Source: CATOSD01 sp965226695
Lineage (GTDB): Bacteria > Chloroflexota > Dehalococcoidia > Lucifugimonadales > CATOSD01
Direction of reading: 5' to 3'
Assembly (NCBI GenBank): GCA_965226695.1
Contig: OZ245405.1
Coordinates: 3,348,001 to 3,412,000, forward strand
Length of the DNA: 64,000 bases
Positions 17,173 to 25,538 of this stretch are shown in pieces. The translations under genes and the position numbers were made by a program. Numbering within the stretch: position 1 is the first letter of the stretch; every line of letters begins with the position of its first letter. The notes beneath the pieces are model-generated. The model had not been told where the DNA came from. It did not search any database and saw nothing but the letters and a program-made list of their open reading frames with translations.

Positions 17173-18009
17173 TCACGGCGCGGGGCGCTCGCGTGGGCGG
17201 ATCGGCAGGCCGCGCTCGCTCAGGTAACGCTTGGCCTGCCGGATGGTGTAGTCGCCGTAGTGGAAGATGCTGGCCGCGAGCACGGCGTCCGCCCTGCCCG
17301 TCTCCAGCGCGTCGTACAGGTGCTCCAGGTTGCCCGCGCCGCCGCTGGCGATGACGGGCACCCCCACGCTGTCGGATATCGCGCGTGTCACCTCCAGGTC
17401 GTAGCCCGTAAGCTGGCCGTCGGTGTCCATGCTTGTGACGAGCAACTCCCCGGCGCCAAGCTCGGCTGCGCGGCGCGCCCACTTCAGCGCGTCGATTCCG
17501 GTGGGTGTGCGGCCCCCGCGGGTGTAGACCTCCCACGTGGAATCCCCGTCCACGCCGATTTCGGAGCCCCCCGCGCGGCCCGCGGCATCGGCGCGCTCGC
17601 CGTCAGCCACACGCTTGACGTCCATGGCGACCACGATGCACTGGCTGCCGAAGAAGTCCGCCGCCTCGGCGACCAGGCGCGGGTTGGCGACAGCGGCGGT
17701 GTTGAGCGACACCTTGTCGGCGCCCGCCTCGAGCATCCTGCGCACGTCCTCCAGCCTGCGGAGTCCACCGCCTACGGTCAGCGGGATGAACACCTGTTCA
17801 GACACCTGTTCCACGACGCCAAGCATTATCTCGCGGGCGTCGGAGCTCGCGGTGATGTCCAGAAAGACCAGCTCGTCGGCGCCCTCGCCATTGTAGAACG
17901 ACGCGAGCTCCGCAGGGTCACCCGCGTCTCGGATGTTCACGAAACTTACGCCTTTGACGACGCGCCCTTTGTCCACGTCAAGGCAGGGGATTATCCTCTT
18001 GGTGAGCAC
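17173..18009 (-). CDS. hisF: Imidazole glycerol phosphate synthase subunit HisF
   Basis: Cyclase half of the HisFH complex; it makes IGP and AICAR from PRFAR and HisH-derived ammonia. The 278-residue TIM barrel starts MLTKRIIPCLDVDKGRVVKG with the catalytic Asp11. LTVGGGLR and TSMDTDGQLTGYD (second catalytic Asp) and ASGGAGN follow. It is about 20 residues longer than usual: an extra Ala/Gly/Asp-rich stretch (about residues 134-153) sits between VVAMDVKR and WEVYTRGGR. The gene is downstream of hisH-hisA-methyltransferase on the same strand. Confidence 0.95.
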   Translation of the reverse strand: MLTKRIIPCLDVDKGRVVKGVSFVNIRDAGDPAELASFYNGEGADELVFLDITASSDAREIMLGVVEQVSEQVFIPLTVGGGLRRLEDVRRMLEAGADKVSLNTAAVANPRLVAEAADFFGSQCIVVAMDVKRVADGERADAAGRAGGSEIGVDGDSTWEVYTRGGRTPTGIDALKWARRAAELGAGELLVTSMDTDGQLTGYDLEVTRAISDSVGVPVIASGGAGNLEHLYDALETGRADAVLAASIFHYGDYTIRQAKRYLSERGLPIRPRERPAP

Positions 18010-18015
18010 CGCGGC

Positions 18016-18582
18016 CTACTTCCGCATGATGAGCATGTAGTGGTGGTCGTTCATGTTGTGCGAGCTCTCGACGCGAAAGCCTTGCTCTTGCGCCATCGCC
18101 CGAACTTCGCCCTCGTCGAGGCGCCGATTTTTCGGTGGCCCGTCCTCCGCCGTCTCCTTGTGCTCCAGCGCGGCGAGCCAGCCGCCCTTGCGAAGGCAAC
18201 GCCGCGCCTCCGCGAGCATCGTGGCCGGGGCTTCCGTTTCGTGAAGTACGAACGCGATGAACGCGCCGTCCAGGCTATTGTCCTCCAGCGGCAGCTCGTT
18301 CTCCCCGGCCAGCTTCAGCTCCACGTTGGTCAGGTTGACCGCCTTCACCTGCTCTTGTGCGGCGTCCAGCATCTCCTGCTGAACGTCCACGGCGTAAACC
18401 CTGCCGTCGAACAGGTACTTGGCGAACGGTATGGTGAAGAAGCCGGGGCCGCAGCCGATGTCGGCAACCTCGTGGTACACCAGGATCGGCAGCATCGAGA
18501 TCAGGCGCTGCGGGTCGGTGCTCTCGTAGCGGTCGGCCGACAAAAGCTCCGCCTTGTCATTGTGGTCGAACTTCTCATGCAT
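18016..18582 (-). CDS. Class I SAM-dependent methyltransferase
   Basis: A 188-residue Rossmann-fold methyltransferase. The SAM-binding motif I is VADIGCGPGFFTIPFAKYL (about residues 40-58), with the acidic motif II VYAVDVQQEMLD and motif IV SLDGAFIAFVLHE. The substrate is not predictable. ATG 18582 is preferred to the upstream GTG-frame start because it lies 4 nt after the hisA stop. It is inserted between hisA and hisF, with 6 nt to hisF, so it is transcribed with histidine genes, but no histidine role is known. Confidence 0.8.
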   Translation of the reverse strand: MHEKFDHNDKAELLSADRYESTDPQRLISMLPILVYHEVADIGCGPGFFTIPFAKYLFDGRVYAVDVQQEMLDAAQEQVKAVNLTNVELKLAGENELPLEDNSLDGAFIAFVLHETEAPATMLAEARRCLRKGGWLAALEHKETAEDGPPKNRRLDEGEVRAMAQEQGFRVESSHNMNDHHYMLIMRK

Positions 18583-18586
18583 CGGA

Positions 18587-19351
18587 TTACGTCCTCGAAC
18601 TCTCAGTTTGGTTTGGGTCACGCCCTAGCTGCGGTCCCTCCAGGCCTCGTATGGCGTCCGGCAGGCTCACGTCTCCGGTGTAGAGCGCCTTGCCGACGAC
18701 GGCGGCCTCAACCCCGATTCGCTGGAGGCGCAGCAGGTGTTCCACCGACGATATGCCGCCCGCGACCATGAGCTTGGCGCTAATCTCGCCGCGCAGGGCC
18801 TCTATCGCGCCGTAGTTGGGGCCGGCGAGGGTGCCGTCGCGCGCTATGTCGGTGTACAGAAAGCGCACAACGCCCATCTCGGCCATGCGGTGCATAAGCT
18901 CCGCGGCCCGCACGCGGCTGCTCCGGGTCCAGCCATCCAGGGCAACGAGGCCGTCGCGCGCGTCCACGCTCACCACCACTGCCTCGGGTCCCAGCGCGTC
19001 GCACATCGCGGCCACCGACTCGGGGTCCCTCACCGCGGCAGTGCCGGTCATCACCCGATCCACGCCCAGGTCGAGCGCGGCCCTCGCGGACTCGACCGAG
19101 CGTATGCCGCCGCCGAGCTGCACCGGCACGGTGGCAGCGGCGGCTATACTCTCGATGGCCGGCAGGTTCACCGGCGCGCCGGCCTTCGCGCCGTCCAGGT
19201 CCACCACGTGCAGACGCGACGCGCCCGCCTCGATCCAGCGTTCGGCCACCTCGCCGGGCGCGTCCGAGTACACCGTCTCTCGCGCGTAGTCGCCCTGGTA
19301 CAGGCGAACGCATCTGCCGCCGCGCAGGTCTATCGCGGGGACAACTTCCAC
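18587..19351 (-). CDS. hisA: ProFAR isomerase HisA
   Basis: Phosphoribosylformimino-5-aminoimidazole carboxamide ribotide isomerase, fourth step of histidine synthesis. The TIM barrel has VVPAIDLRGGRCVRLYQGDY (catalytic Asp8 region), VQLGGGIRS, and the second catalytic Asp in LYTDIARDGTLAGPN. Start is GTG at 19351, preceded by GGGAGAGG and matching the family N-terminus, which gives 254 residues. It overlaps the end of hisH by 22 nt, so the two are translationally coupled. Confidence 0.94.
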   Translation of the reverse strand: MEVVPAIDLRGGRCVRLYQGDYARETVYSDAPGEVAERWIEAGASRLHVVDLDGAKAGAPVNLPAIESIAAAATVPVQLGGGIRSVESARAALDLGVDRVMTGTAAVRDPESVAAMCDALGPEAVVVSVDARDGLVALDGWTRSSRVRAAELMHRMAEMGVVRFLYTDIARDGTLAGPNYGAIEALRGEISAKLMVAGGISSVEHLLRLQRIGVEAAVVGKALYTGDVSLPDAIRGLEGPQLGRDPNQTESSRT

Positions 19352-19983
19352 GCCCTCTCCCTCTTGTCGTTTCTCACGAACTCGACGAAGTTGCGATACA
19401 GCCTGAGCCCCACGTCGCCGCTCTTTTCGGGGTGAAACTGCATGGCGAACACGTTGCGCCACGCGGCCGCGCTGCAGAAGTCCACTCCGTAGCTGGTGTA
19501 GCCGGCCACCACGCCCTTGTCGGCGGGGTCCGCGTAGTAGCTGTGGACAAAGTAGAAGTGGGAGCCGTTCGGGATGCCCTCGAGCAGCGGGTGGTCGACG
19601 CGGAAGTCCACGCTGTTCCAGCCCATATGCGGCACCTTCAGGCCGTCGCCCAGCCGGCGGACCCGGCCCGCGAGCACGCCCAGCCCCGGCTCCACACCCT
19701 CGTCCGAGCCTTCGAGCAGAAGCTGGAGGCCCAGGCAGACGCCCAGGAAGGGCCTGTCGCCGCGAATGAACGCCTCGACCGGCGCGACAAGCCCTCCGGC
19801 CCTGAGGTGGCGCATCGACGAGTCGTTGGCGCCCTGGCCCGGAAAGACGACGCCGTCCGCGCGTTCGACGTCGCCGGGATCGCTGGTGATGGCGGCTCGT
19901 GCGCCGAAGCGCTCCAACGCCTTCTGCACGCTCCGCAGGTTGCCGGCCTGGTAGTCGATAACCGCTATGTTGGGGGCGCTCAT
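19330..19983 (-). CDS. hisH: Imidazole glycerol phosphate synthase subunit HisH
   Basis: Glutamine amidotransferase half of IGP synthase. The 217-residue class I GATase has IAVIDYQAGNLRSV at the start, the nucleophile Cys in FLGVCLGLQLL (about residue 83) and the His/Glu pair in MQFHPEKS (about 190-197). FPGQGA corresponds to the oxyanion strand region. It is first in a hisH-hisA-methyltransferase-hisF run, right after the adenosyltransferase gene (4 nt). Confidence 0.95.
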   Translation of the reverse strand: MSAPNIAVIDYQAGNLRSVQKALERFGARAAITSDPGDVERADGVVFPGQGANDSSMRHLRAGGLVAPVEAFIRGDRPFLGVCLGLQLLLEGSDEGVEPGLGVLAGRVRRLGDGLKVPHMGWNSVDFRVDHPLLEGIPNGSHFYFVHSYYADPADKGVVAGYTSYGVDFCSAAAWRNVFAMQFHPEKSGDVGLRLYRNFVEFVRNDKRERAWKLSPR

Positions 19984-19987
19984 GGCC

Positions 19988-20545
19988 TCACACCCGCGTA
20001 CCGGTCACCGCGTCGAACGGCAGCTCCCTGTCCTCATACCGCGCCAGGATGAACAGCAGGTCCGAAAGCCTGTTGACGTAGCGCAGCAGCTCGGGGTTCG
20101 CGATCATGCCCTCCTCGTCCAGGGCGACCATGCGGCGTTCAGCGCCGCGAATCGCAGAGCGGGCGAGATCGAGGGCGCTCGACGCGGGCGAAGCGCCGGG
20201 GATGATGAACTTGGGGGGCAGCTCGACCTCTTCCTTGAGCTCGTCTATGAGCCGCTCCAGGTGCGCCACGTTCTCCCCGGTTATCGCGTGGAACGTGTTG
20301 GTGAACAGGTGGTAGTTTTCGTCGTCGGTCGCAAGCTCCGACTCGACGGTAAACATCTCGCGCTGGGTCAGCAGCAGAATCTCTTTCACACGCCGGTCGT
20401 TGGAAAAGGCGCGCGCGAGGCCCATGGCCGACACGGCGAGGTCGGCCTCGCCGTAGGCCTCGCAGCGGGCATGAGTCTTGGCAACGCGCCCGCCGAACAG
20501 CAGCCCGGTTGTACCGTCGTCGCCGGAGCGTGTGTAGATTCGCAT
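19988..20545 (-). CDS. Cob(I)yrinic acid a,c-diamide/cob(I)alamin adenosyltransferase (PduO type)
   Basis: Transfers the adenosyl group of ATP to cob(I)alamin. The 185-residue PduO-type four-helix protein starts RIYTRSGDDGTTGLL, the ATP-binding signature. It keeps the FIIPGASPASSALDLARSA block, RGAERR and YVNRLSDLLFILARYE. It lies 4 nt upstream of hisH and probably shares its promoter, which is an unusual pairing with the histidine genes. Confidence 0.93.
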   Translation of the reverse strand: MRIYTRSGDDGTTGLLFGGRVAKTHARCEAYGEADLAVSAMGLARAFSNDRRVKEILLLTQREMFTVESELATDDENYHLFTNTFHAITGENVAHLERLIDELKEEVELPPKFIIPGASPASSALDLARSAIRGAERRMVALDEEGMIANPELLRYVNRLSDLLFILARYEDRELPFDAVTGTRV

Positions 20546-20654
20546 GGGGAAGCCTCCGAGCCAAAATTATAGCAGGTCGTGGCGGCGGCTGTGTCCCAGG
20601 ACCCGCTTGACCGGCCTATCCGCCCTGTGCAAAACTTCGATTGTGCGACGCAGG

Positions 20655-20912
20655 ATGATAATTCAATGGTCGCCGAGAGCAGTCAGGGATCTTCGGCGCC
20701 TCTCCAAGCGGGCTGAAGATCTCGTAGTTTCAAAAGTCAACCAGTACGCCGAAAACCCGGCGTCTCTTGCCAACCAAGTAAGGGCGTTGACGGGGAGCAA
20801 TCAGAGGCGGTTGAGAGTTGGAAACTATCGCCTGGTTTTCGTTGTCATTCGCGGCCAAACCAGGATTTTGCGGGTTGTGAGAGTTCGACACAGGAGCGAA
20901 GCTTATGACTAG
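20655..20912 (+). CDS. RelE/ParE-type toxin
   Basis: An 85-residue toxin of the RelE superfamily, probably an mRNA interferase or gyrase poison. It begins IIQWSPRAVRDLRRLSKRAEDLV and ends with the family's strands RRLRVGNYRLVFVVIRGQTRILRVVRVRHRSEAY, including the conserved Arg/Tyr and Arg-His residues. ATG 20655 is chosen because family similarity starts there; the frame runs 37 codons further upstream without support. It overlaps the next gene by 8 nt, typical of a toxin-antitoxin operon in which the toxin comes first. Confidence 0.85.
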   Translation: MIIQWSPRAVRDLRRLSKRAEDLVVSKVNQYAENPASLANQVRALTGSNQRRLRVGNYRLVFVVIRGQTRILRVVRVRHRSEAYD

Positions 20913-21570
20913 CGAAGAGACCATAACACTGCCCAGAGCCGAGTACGAAGCACTTCTCCAGCGGTGCGAAGACCTCGAGGACAGCATTGCGGGCCTTGTA
21001 GCGCACAACGGCTCCTATATTCCCCACGAGATAGTGCTTGACCTACTAGCAGACACCAAGCCTATGCTGGCCTATCGGAAATATCGTGGCATGACTCTAC
21101 GGGAGTTGTCCGAAAAGACGGGCTTGGGGGCGAGTTATCTTTCGGAGATCGAGCGGGGCCGGAAGGCTGGCTCCATATCAGCCTGGAGCCGTATCGCCGA
21201 AGCCCTCGATGCCACGATCGACATCCTTGTGGGATGCGGAACCGATGCGCGCGAAGGAGACGAGCCTATGCCTAACCCACACGACGTGGGCGGAATGCCC
21301 ACAGACGAGCCGATCGACCGCGGCGAGCATGAGTGGGCCGACTGGGAACGCGAGACGGCGGCGGTGATGGGCGCCGTGCGCGCCAGGGGCCTGATGACCG
21401 TGGACGAGATGCGCCGCGGCATCGAGGCGCTGCCGCCCGATGAGTACGAAGCACTCTCCTACTACGAACGCTGGGCCGCCTCGCTGGAGACTATCCTCGT
21501 GGAAAAGGGCGTGATCTCGTCCGAAGAGGTGGACGGCAAGGTGAATTCCCTGCAAGAGCGATGGGGGTGA
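20905..21570 (+). CDS. XRE antitoxin fused to a nitrile-hydratase beta N-terminal-like domain
   Basis: One open frame holds two unrelated parts. Residues 1-118 look like a RelE/HigB-partner antitoxin: ITLPRAEYEALL, then an HTH_3 domain GMTLRELSEKTGLGASYLSEIERGR and SRIAEALDATIDIL. From residue 122 (MPNPHDVGGMPT) to the end it resembles the N-terminal domain of nitrile hydratase/thiocyanate hydrolase beta subunits, including HDVGGM and SYYERWAASLETILVEKGVISSEEV. An internal ATG at 21268 has GAAGGAG 8 nt upstream, so the second part could also be made as a separate 100-residue protein. Whether the fusion is used is unknown. Confidence 0.75.
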   Translation: MTSEETITLPRAEYEALLQRCEDLEDSIAGLVAHNGSYIPHEIVLDLLADTKPMLAYRKYRGMTLRELSEKTGLGASYLSEIERGRKAGSISAWSRIAEALDATIDILVGCGTDAREGDEPMPNPHDVGGMPTDEPIDRGEHEWADWERETAAVMGAVRARGLMTVDEMRRGIEALPPDEYEALSYYERWAASLETILVEKGVISSEEVDGKVNSLQERWG

Positions 21571-21573
21571 GGT

Positions 21574-21867
21574 GTGGATAGCTCGCAAACGCGCTACGGC
21601 CCCGGCGACCGCGTGAGAGTACGCGACGAAACGCCGCCGGTGCACCACCGGACGCCCTGGTTCGTGAAGGGCAAGACGGGCCGGGTGGCGGTGGTGTGTG
21701 GCGTGTTCCGCAACCCCGAGTCGCTGGCCCACGGCGGCGACGGCCTGCCGCGCCGGGCGCTGTACCGCGTCGAGTTCACCCAGTCCGACGTGTGGTCCGA
21801 CTACGCCGGCCAGGCGGACGACACCATCACCATCGACCTGTACGACCACTGGCTAGAACGGGCGTAG
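21574..21867 (+). CDS. Nitrile-hydratase beta-subunit C-terminal-like domain protein
   Basis: A 97-residue protein resembling the SH3-like C-terminal domain of nitrile hydratase beta: YGPGDRVRVRDETPP, then TPWFVKGKTGRVAVVCGVFRNPE and ALYRVEFTQSDVW ending in DLYDHWLERA. Start GTG 21574 is preceded by GGGGGTGAGG, 3 nt after the upstream stop. The beta subunit is thus split into N and C parts, as in thiocyanate hydrolase. No metal-binding alpha/gamma subunit (C-x-x-C-S-C motif) is found in this window. Its role here is unknown; it may be an orphan or part of an incomplete locus. Confidence 0.75.
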   Translation: MDSSQTRYGPGDRVRVRDETPPVHHRTPWFVKGKTGRVAVVCGVFRNPESLAHGGDGLPRRALYRVEFTQSDVWSDYAGQADDTITIDLYDHWLERA

Positions 21868-21934
21868 GCGCCTGGGGCCAAGCAGACTCCCTCAATGTAC
21901 CGATTTTGTGATGTTGGGGTTGACCTCCGCCTCA

Positions 21935-22513
21935 CTAATCCCTAGACGTATCCCACTCCTCAACCTGGGAGTCGGTCGATGCCTTAAAGTAGGACACTCT
22001 CTTGCCCTTGAACACATCAGTTGCGTGGCGCCAATCAAGTTCAACGTCAACTCGATGTCCGTCTCCAGACGATAGGTTCGTGCTTTGCCCAGACATCCGA
22101 TCCCTCCAGGCATTTGCGCTGTGACAGAAGCCCACACTTCCCGACCATCTGCCGAGCTCGGCATATGACCACACTTCTTTGTCGTACAAGTATCCAAGGG
22201 TGCTGAAGACATACCCCTTGCGATTCTTCAACTTTACAGGAGACTCGGGAATGAGAAGCACTTCATAGTTAGTCCCACTGACCGCGTCCTCATATCTCTG
22301 CAGTTCTTTGAAGGTCCTAACATCGTCCCATCCTAGGCCGCCCTTACATTCGACATAGACAACGGTGTTGCCGTTGAGTCGAAAATCAGGAAGCCATCCA
22401 CTTAGGGCACTTCTGGGCCTTTCCCACTTCCACCCGTAGTTGGTGAAGAGTGCCGAGCAGACGGCCTCGTGTTCCGTTTCAAACTCGACATTGTTGTATA
22501 TTACTCTTTGCAT
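21935..22513 (-). CDS. Hypothetical protein with PD-(D/E)XK nuclease-like motif
   Basis: A 192-residue protein with WLPDFRLNGNTVVYVECKG at about residues 40-58. The spacing of PD and ExK fits the PD-(D/E)XK nuclease fold, so a nuclease role is plausible but not shown. The beginning (MQRVIYNNVEFETEHEAVCSALF) and Trp-rich middle match no family I know. It is less GC-rich than its neighbours and uses AT-ending codons freely, which suggests recent transfer. It stands alone between a nitrile-hydratase-like gene and gapA. Confidence 0.6.
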   Translation of the reverse strand: MQRVIYNNVEFETEHEAVCSALFTNYGWKWERPRSALSGWLPDFRLNGNTVVYVECKGGLGWDDVRTFKELQRYEDAVSGTNYEVLLIPESPVKLKNRKGYVFSTLGYLYDKEVWSYAELGRWSGSVGFCHSANAWRDRMSGQSTNLSSGDGHRVDVELDWRHATDVFKGKRVSYFKASTDSQVEEWDTSRD

Positions 22514-22637
22514 GCTTCACCCTTGTATGGCCCATCTTTCAACTTGCGGCATGGTCTTTCAGCAGTTGAGTGTACCATAACAAAGCATATGAGTTACAAC
22601 GTCGACCCGCGCACTACCATACATTCGCCGCTGCGGT

Positions 22638-22643
22638 TATAAT
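22638..22643 (+). promoter_or_regulatory. Perfect -10 box for gapA
   Basis: TATAAT, 65 bp before the gapA ATG. The hexamer at -35 distance is poor, so the site is supported mainly by the -10 match and position. Confidence 0.4.
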
Positions 22644-22708
22644 GGGCACCGGCTGGCGCCGCGCTTTACCGCCAGCACCGAGCGGCAACACGACAGGGGG
22701 CTTCCACC

Positions 22709-23722
22709 ATGGCGACTAGGGTAGGCATCAACGGCTTCGGACGCATCGGCAGGCAGGTGCTGAGGGCAATTCTCGAACGGCATTCCGACAAGCTCGAGGT
22801 GGCCGCGGTCAACGACCTGACCGACACCCAGACCAACGCGCACCTGTTCAAGTACGACACCAGCTACGGGCGTTACCCGGGCAGCGTGAAGGCCACCGAA
22901 GACGGCATATCCATTGACGGCTCGGAAATCAGAGTGCTCTCGGACCGCGACCCCTCCAGGCTGCCATGGGGCGACCTGGGCGTGGACGTGGTCGTCGAGT
23001 CCACTGGATTTTTCACCGACGCCGGTGCTGCCTCCGGCCACATGGAGGGCGGCGCGAAGAAGGTCATCATCTCCGCCCCCGCCAAGGGCGAGGACCTCAC
23101 GATCGTGCTCGGCGTGAACGAGGACAAGTACGACGCCGAAAACCACCACATTCTCTCGAACGCCTCCTGCACCACCAACTGCATAGCCACCATGGTCAAG
23201 GTGCTGCACGACAGCTTCGGCGTCGAGCGCGGCCTGATGAGCACCATCCACTCCTACACCAACGACCAGAAGATCCTCGACCAGCAGCACGAAGACCTGC
23301 GCAGGGCCCGCGCCGCCGCCATGAACATCATCCCCACCACCACCGGCGCGGCCCGCGCGGTGGGCCTGGTGCTCCCCGAGCTGAACGGCAAGATCCACGG
23401 CATGGCCTTCCGCGTCCCCACCGCCACCGGCTCGGTGACCGACTTCGTGGCCGAACTGAGCAAGGACGCCAGCGTCGACGACGTGAACGCTGCCTATGCG
23501 GAGGCCGCCTCGTCGACCCTCGCGGGCGTGCTGGAGTACTCGGACGAGCCGCTGGTGAGCAGCGACTTCATCCAGAACCCGCACAGCTGCATAATCGACT
23601 CGCTCTCCACCATGTCGATGGGCGGCAACATGGTGAAGGTCATCGGCTGGTACGACAACGAGTGGGGCTACAGCTGCCGCACCGCGGACCTGGCCGCCTT
23701 CCTGGTCGACAAGGGCGTCTAG
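22709..23722 (+). CDS. gapA: Glyceraldehyde-3-phosphate dehydrogenase (type I)
   Basis: Glycolytic/gluconeogenic NAD(P)-dependent enzyme. The 337-residue product has the Rossmann start ATRVGINGFGRIGRQVLRAI, the catalytic Cys in SNASCTTNCIATMVKVL (about residues 150-166), HSYTNDQ and the C-terminal NEWGYSCRTADL. It is preceded by a purine-rich GACAGGGGG. Normal length. Confidence 0.97.
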   Translation: MATRVGINGFGRIGRQVLRAILERHSDKLEVAAVNDLTDTQTNAHLFKYDTSYGRYPGSVKATEDGISIDGSEIRVLSDRDPSRLPWGDLGVDVVVESTGFFTDAGAASGHMEGGAKKVIISAPAKGEDLTIVLGVNEDKYDAENHHILSNASCTTNCIATMVKVLHDSFGVERGLMSTIHSYTNDQKILDQQHEDLRRARAAAMNIIPTTTGAARAVGLVLPELNGKIHGMAFRVPTATGSVTDFVAELSKDASVDDVNAAYAEAASSTLAGVLEYSDEPLVSSDFIQNPHSCIIDSLSTMSMGGNMVKVIGWYDNEWGYSCRTADLAAFLVDKGV

Positions 23723-23726
23723 CTCC

Positions 23727-24572
23727 ATGACGCTCAGGCGCGCGCGGCAGGCGAGGGGTCGTGTAAACCTGGTGCGCGAGCTGTCCAACGGCCTGGCCGC
23801 CCACATTCACACGCTGCCCGACGACGTCTGGCGCAACGCCGCGCAGTACGGCAGCCCGTGCGCCGGCTGGAAGCTGGCCGACGTGATAACCCACCTCGTG
23901 GCCGGCGCTAACATGCTGTCCCTCAGCATAGCGCGCGCCCTCAAGGGCCAGACGGGGCCGCCGATGGGCTACCGCAGGCTCACAGGCGAAGATGCCACCG
24001 CCGACCTCGTGTCGCTGCGCGACACCTACGACGAAGACCTGTTCCCAGAGTTCAACGCGAGCTGCAGGCGGCTCAGCAACGTGCTGGTCGCGCTCGACGC
24101 CGACGGCATGGACGCGCCGGCGTTCCACCCCGCGGGCGTGATGCCCGTCTCCCGACTGGTCGACATACGCGCGCTGGAGCTCGCGGTGCACGGCTGGGAC
24201 GTCCGCTACACGCTGGACAGGTCGTCCACGTTGCCGACCGGCGCGCTGCCATTCCTGTGCGAGTGGCTGCCCAACTGGCTGTCGGCGGCCTTCCGCGCGG
24301 GCGAGCCGCTCGACGTGCCGGTGATCTACCGTTTCGCGCTCACCGACGAGGGCGCGGCGGCGCGGGACATTGTCGTGCGGGGCGACAGCTTCAGCGTAGG
24401 CGACGCCGGAGACGCGCCCGCCGACGTGACTTTCGCGTGCGACACCGACACCCACCTGCTGTTCTGCATGGGCCGGCTACCGTTTGCGCGCTCGGTGCGC
24501 CGTGGGCGGCTCTCGTTCGAGGGCGACGAGCGGCAAGCGGCGCGCTTCACCGACTGGTTCGGGCCGGTCTAG
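23727..24572 (+). CDS. Maleylpyruvate isomerase family (MDMPI/DinB-like) protein
   Basis: A 281-residue protein with an N-terminal four-helix MDMPI/DinB-like domain. The likely metal-binding histidines are in CAGWKLADVITHLVAGA (about residues 48-64) and ELAVHGWDVRY (about 151-161). The C-terminal part, about 190-281, resembles the SCP2-like domain often fused in mycothiol-dependent maleylpyruvate isomerases. The substrate is unknown. It begins 4 nt after gapA and may be co-expressed. Confidence 0.75.
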   Translation: MTLRRARQARGRVNLVRELSNGLAAHIHTLPDDVWRNAAQYGSPCAGWKLADVITHLVAGANMLSLSIARALKGQTGPPMGYRRLTGEDATADLVSLRDTYDEDLFPEFNASCRRLSNVLVALDADGMDAPAFHPAGVMPVSRLVDIRALELAVHGWDVRYTLDRSSTLPTGALPFLCEWLPNWLSAAFRAGEPLDVPVIYRFALTDEGAAARDIVVRGDSFSVGDAGDAPADVTFACDTDTHLLFCMGRLPFARSVRRGRLSFEGDERQAARFTDWFGPV

Positions 24573-24595
24573 CCCGAACCATGTCCCGTCAACCA

Positions 24596-25369
24596 CTAGG
24601 CTTCCGGCAGCCGGCCGCGCAGGCGCTCGATTTCGGACAGCAGCTCCCTCTCGCGGGCCTCGGCCTTAAGCCGCGCCTCTCGCTCGGCCAATAGTGCACT
24701 ACGCTCCGAGAGTAACTCTTCCCGTGCCGACCTCAACTCCTCGCGCGCAACCGTCTCGGGAGCTATGGAACGCCCTGTCGTGGGGTCGCGGACGTCGAAC
24801 TGGTTCTCCAGTTCAAAGTCCCAGTAGAAGCGCAGGCCGAGAACCTCGCTGTACGCCCAGAAGTTGCCATCCGCATCGGTGTTCAGCTCGCAAGGCCGGT
24901 ATTCGCCGCCCACCAGGCGTTCGCCGCTCAGCGGTTGGCCGTACAGGTCGCCTCCGGTCGGGTCAAGTCTCCAGTACTCGGCTATACCCAGACGGGCGTA
25001 CAGGTCGCGCTTGTGCCCCAGGTCGTTGGACGCCGTGCTCGGCGACGCCACCTCCATAACGAAGTCCGGCGCCTTGCCGACTTGCCACATCCAGTAGTTG
25101 GGCAGGTTCAGCCGAATGCCAACCACGTCCACGTCGAATGCGATGTAGAGGTCTGGAGCGATGCGCCGGTTGCCGTTGGAAGGGTCGTAGAAGATGAACC
25201 CACCCGCCGAAACGAACACCTCAGGCTCACCCTTAAAGTAAGCCGTGAGCATGTGGGCGATCTCAACGATGACCGGGGCCTGCTGCATTCCGTCCTCTAC
25301 CGGCTCCGGGTCTTCGTAGAAGATGCTCGGAAGCGCTGTCGTCACCGGGGACACTTTGCTCGCTGCCAT
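24596..25369 (-). CDS. Uma2 family (DUF820) restriction-endonuclease-fold protein
   Basis: A 257-residue Uma2 protein with the family core RRIAPDLYIAFDVD, APDFVMEVASPSTASNDLGHKRDLYARLGIAEYWRLDP (about residues 110-145), a PD-(D/E)XK-like fold. The C-terminal 60 residues form a Glu/Arg/Leu-rich coiled coil (REELRSAREELLSERSALLA). ATG 25369 is chosen because GGAGG lies 7-8 nt upstream; the frame is open much further up without homology. Two other Uma2 genes occur near 44-45 kb. Confidence 0.85.
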   Translation of the reverse strand: MAASKVSPVTTALPSIFYEDPEPVEDGMQQAPVIVEIAHMLTAYFKGEPEVFVSAGGFIFYDPSNGNRRIAPDLYIAFDVDVVGIRLNLPNYWMWQVGKAPDFVMEVASPSTASNDLGHKRDLYARLGIAEYWRLDPTGGDLYGQPLSGERLVGGEYRPCELNTDADGNFWAYSEVLGLRFYWDFELENQFDVRDPTTGRSIAPETVAREELRSAREELLSERSALLAEREARLKAEARERELLSEIERLRGRLPEA

Positions 25370-25462
25370 GGCAAGCCTCCGACGGGCCGTGTAGCGTACA
25401 CTATGCGCCCCATTATAGCGTAGTATGTGGCTCAATCGAGAGTCCCACACTGCGGATCGCCA

Positions 25463-25505
25463 GTCCCTTCCCTCTCGATGGGGGAAGGTTAGGATGGGGG
25501 TGACA
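25463..25505. repeat. Family B palindromic repeat
   Basis: AGTCCCTTCCCTCTCGATGG then GGGAAGGTTAGGATGGGGGTG is the inverted orientation of the family B unit found at 15177, 28607 and 41590. It lies between divergent Uma2 and dipeptidase genes. Confidence 0.75.
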
Positions 25506-25538
25506 AGCTTGCCCCGCCACAGATAAGAGGAGGTTACC

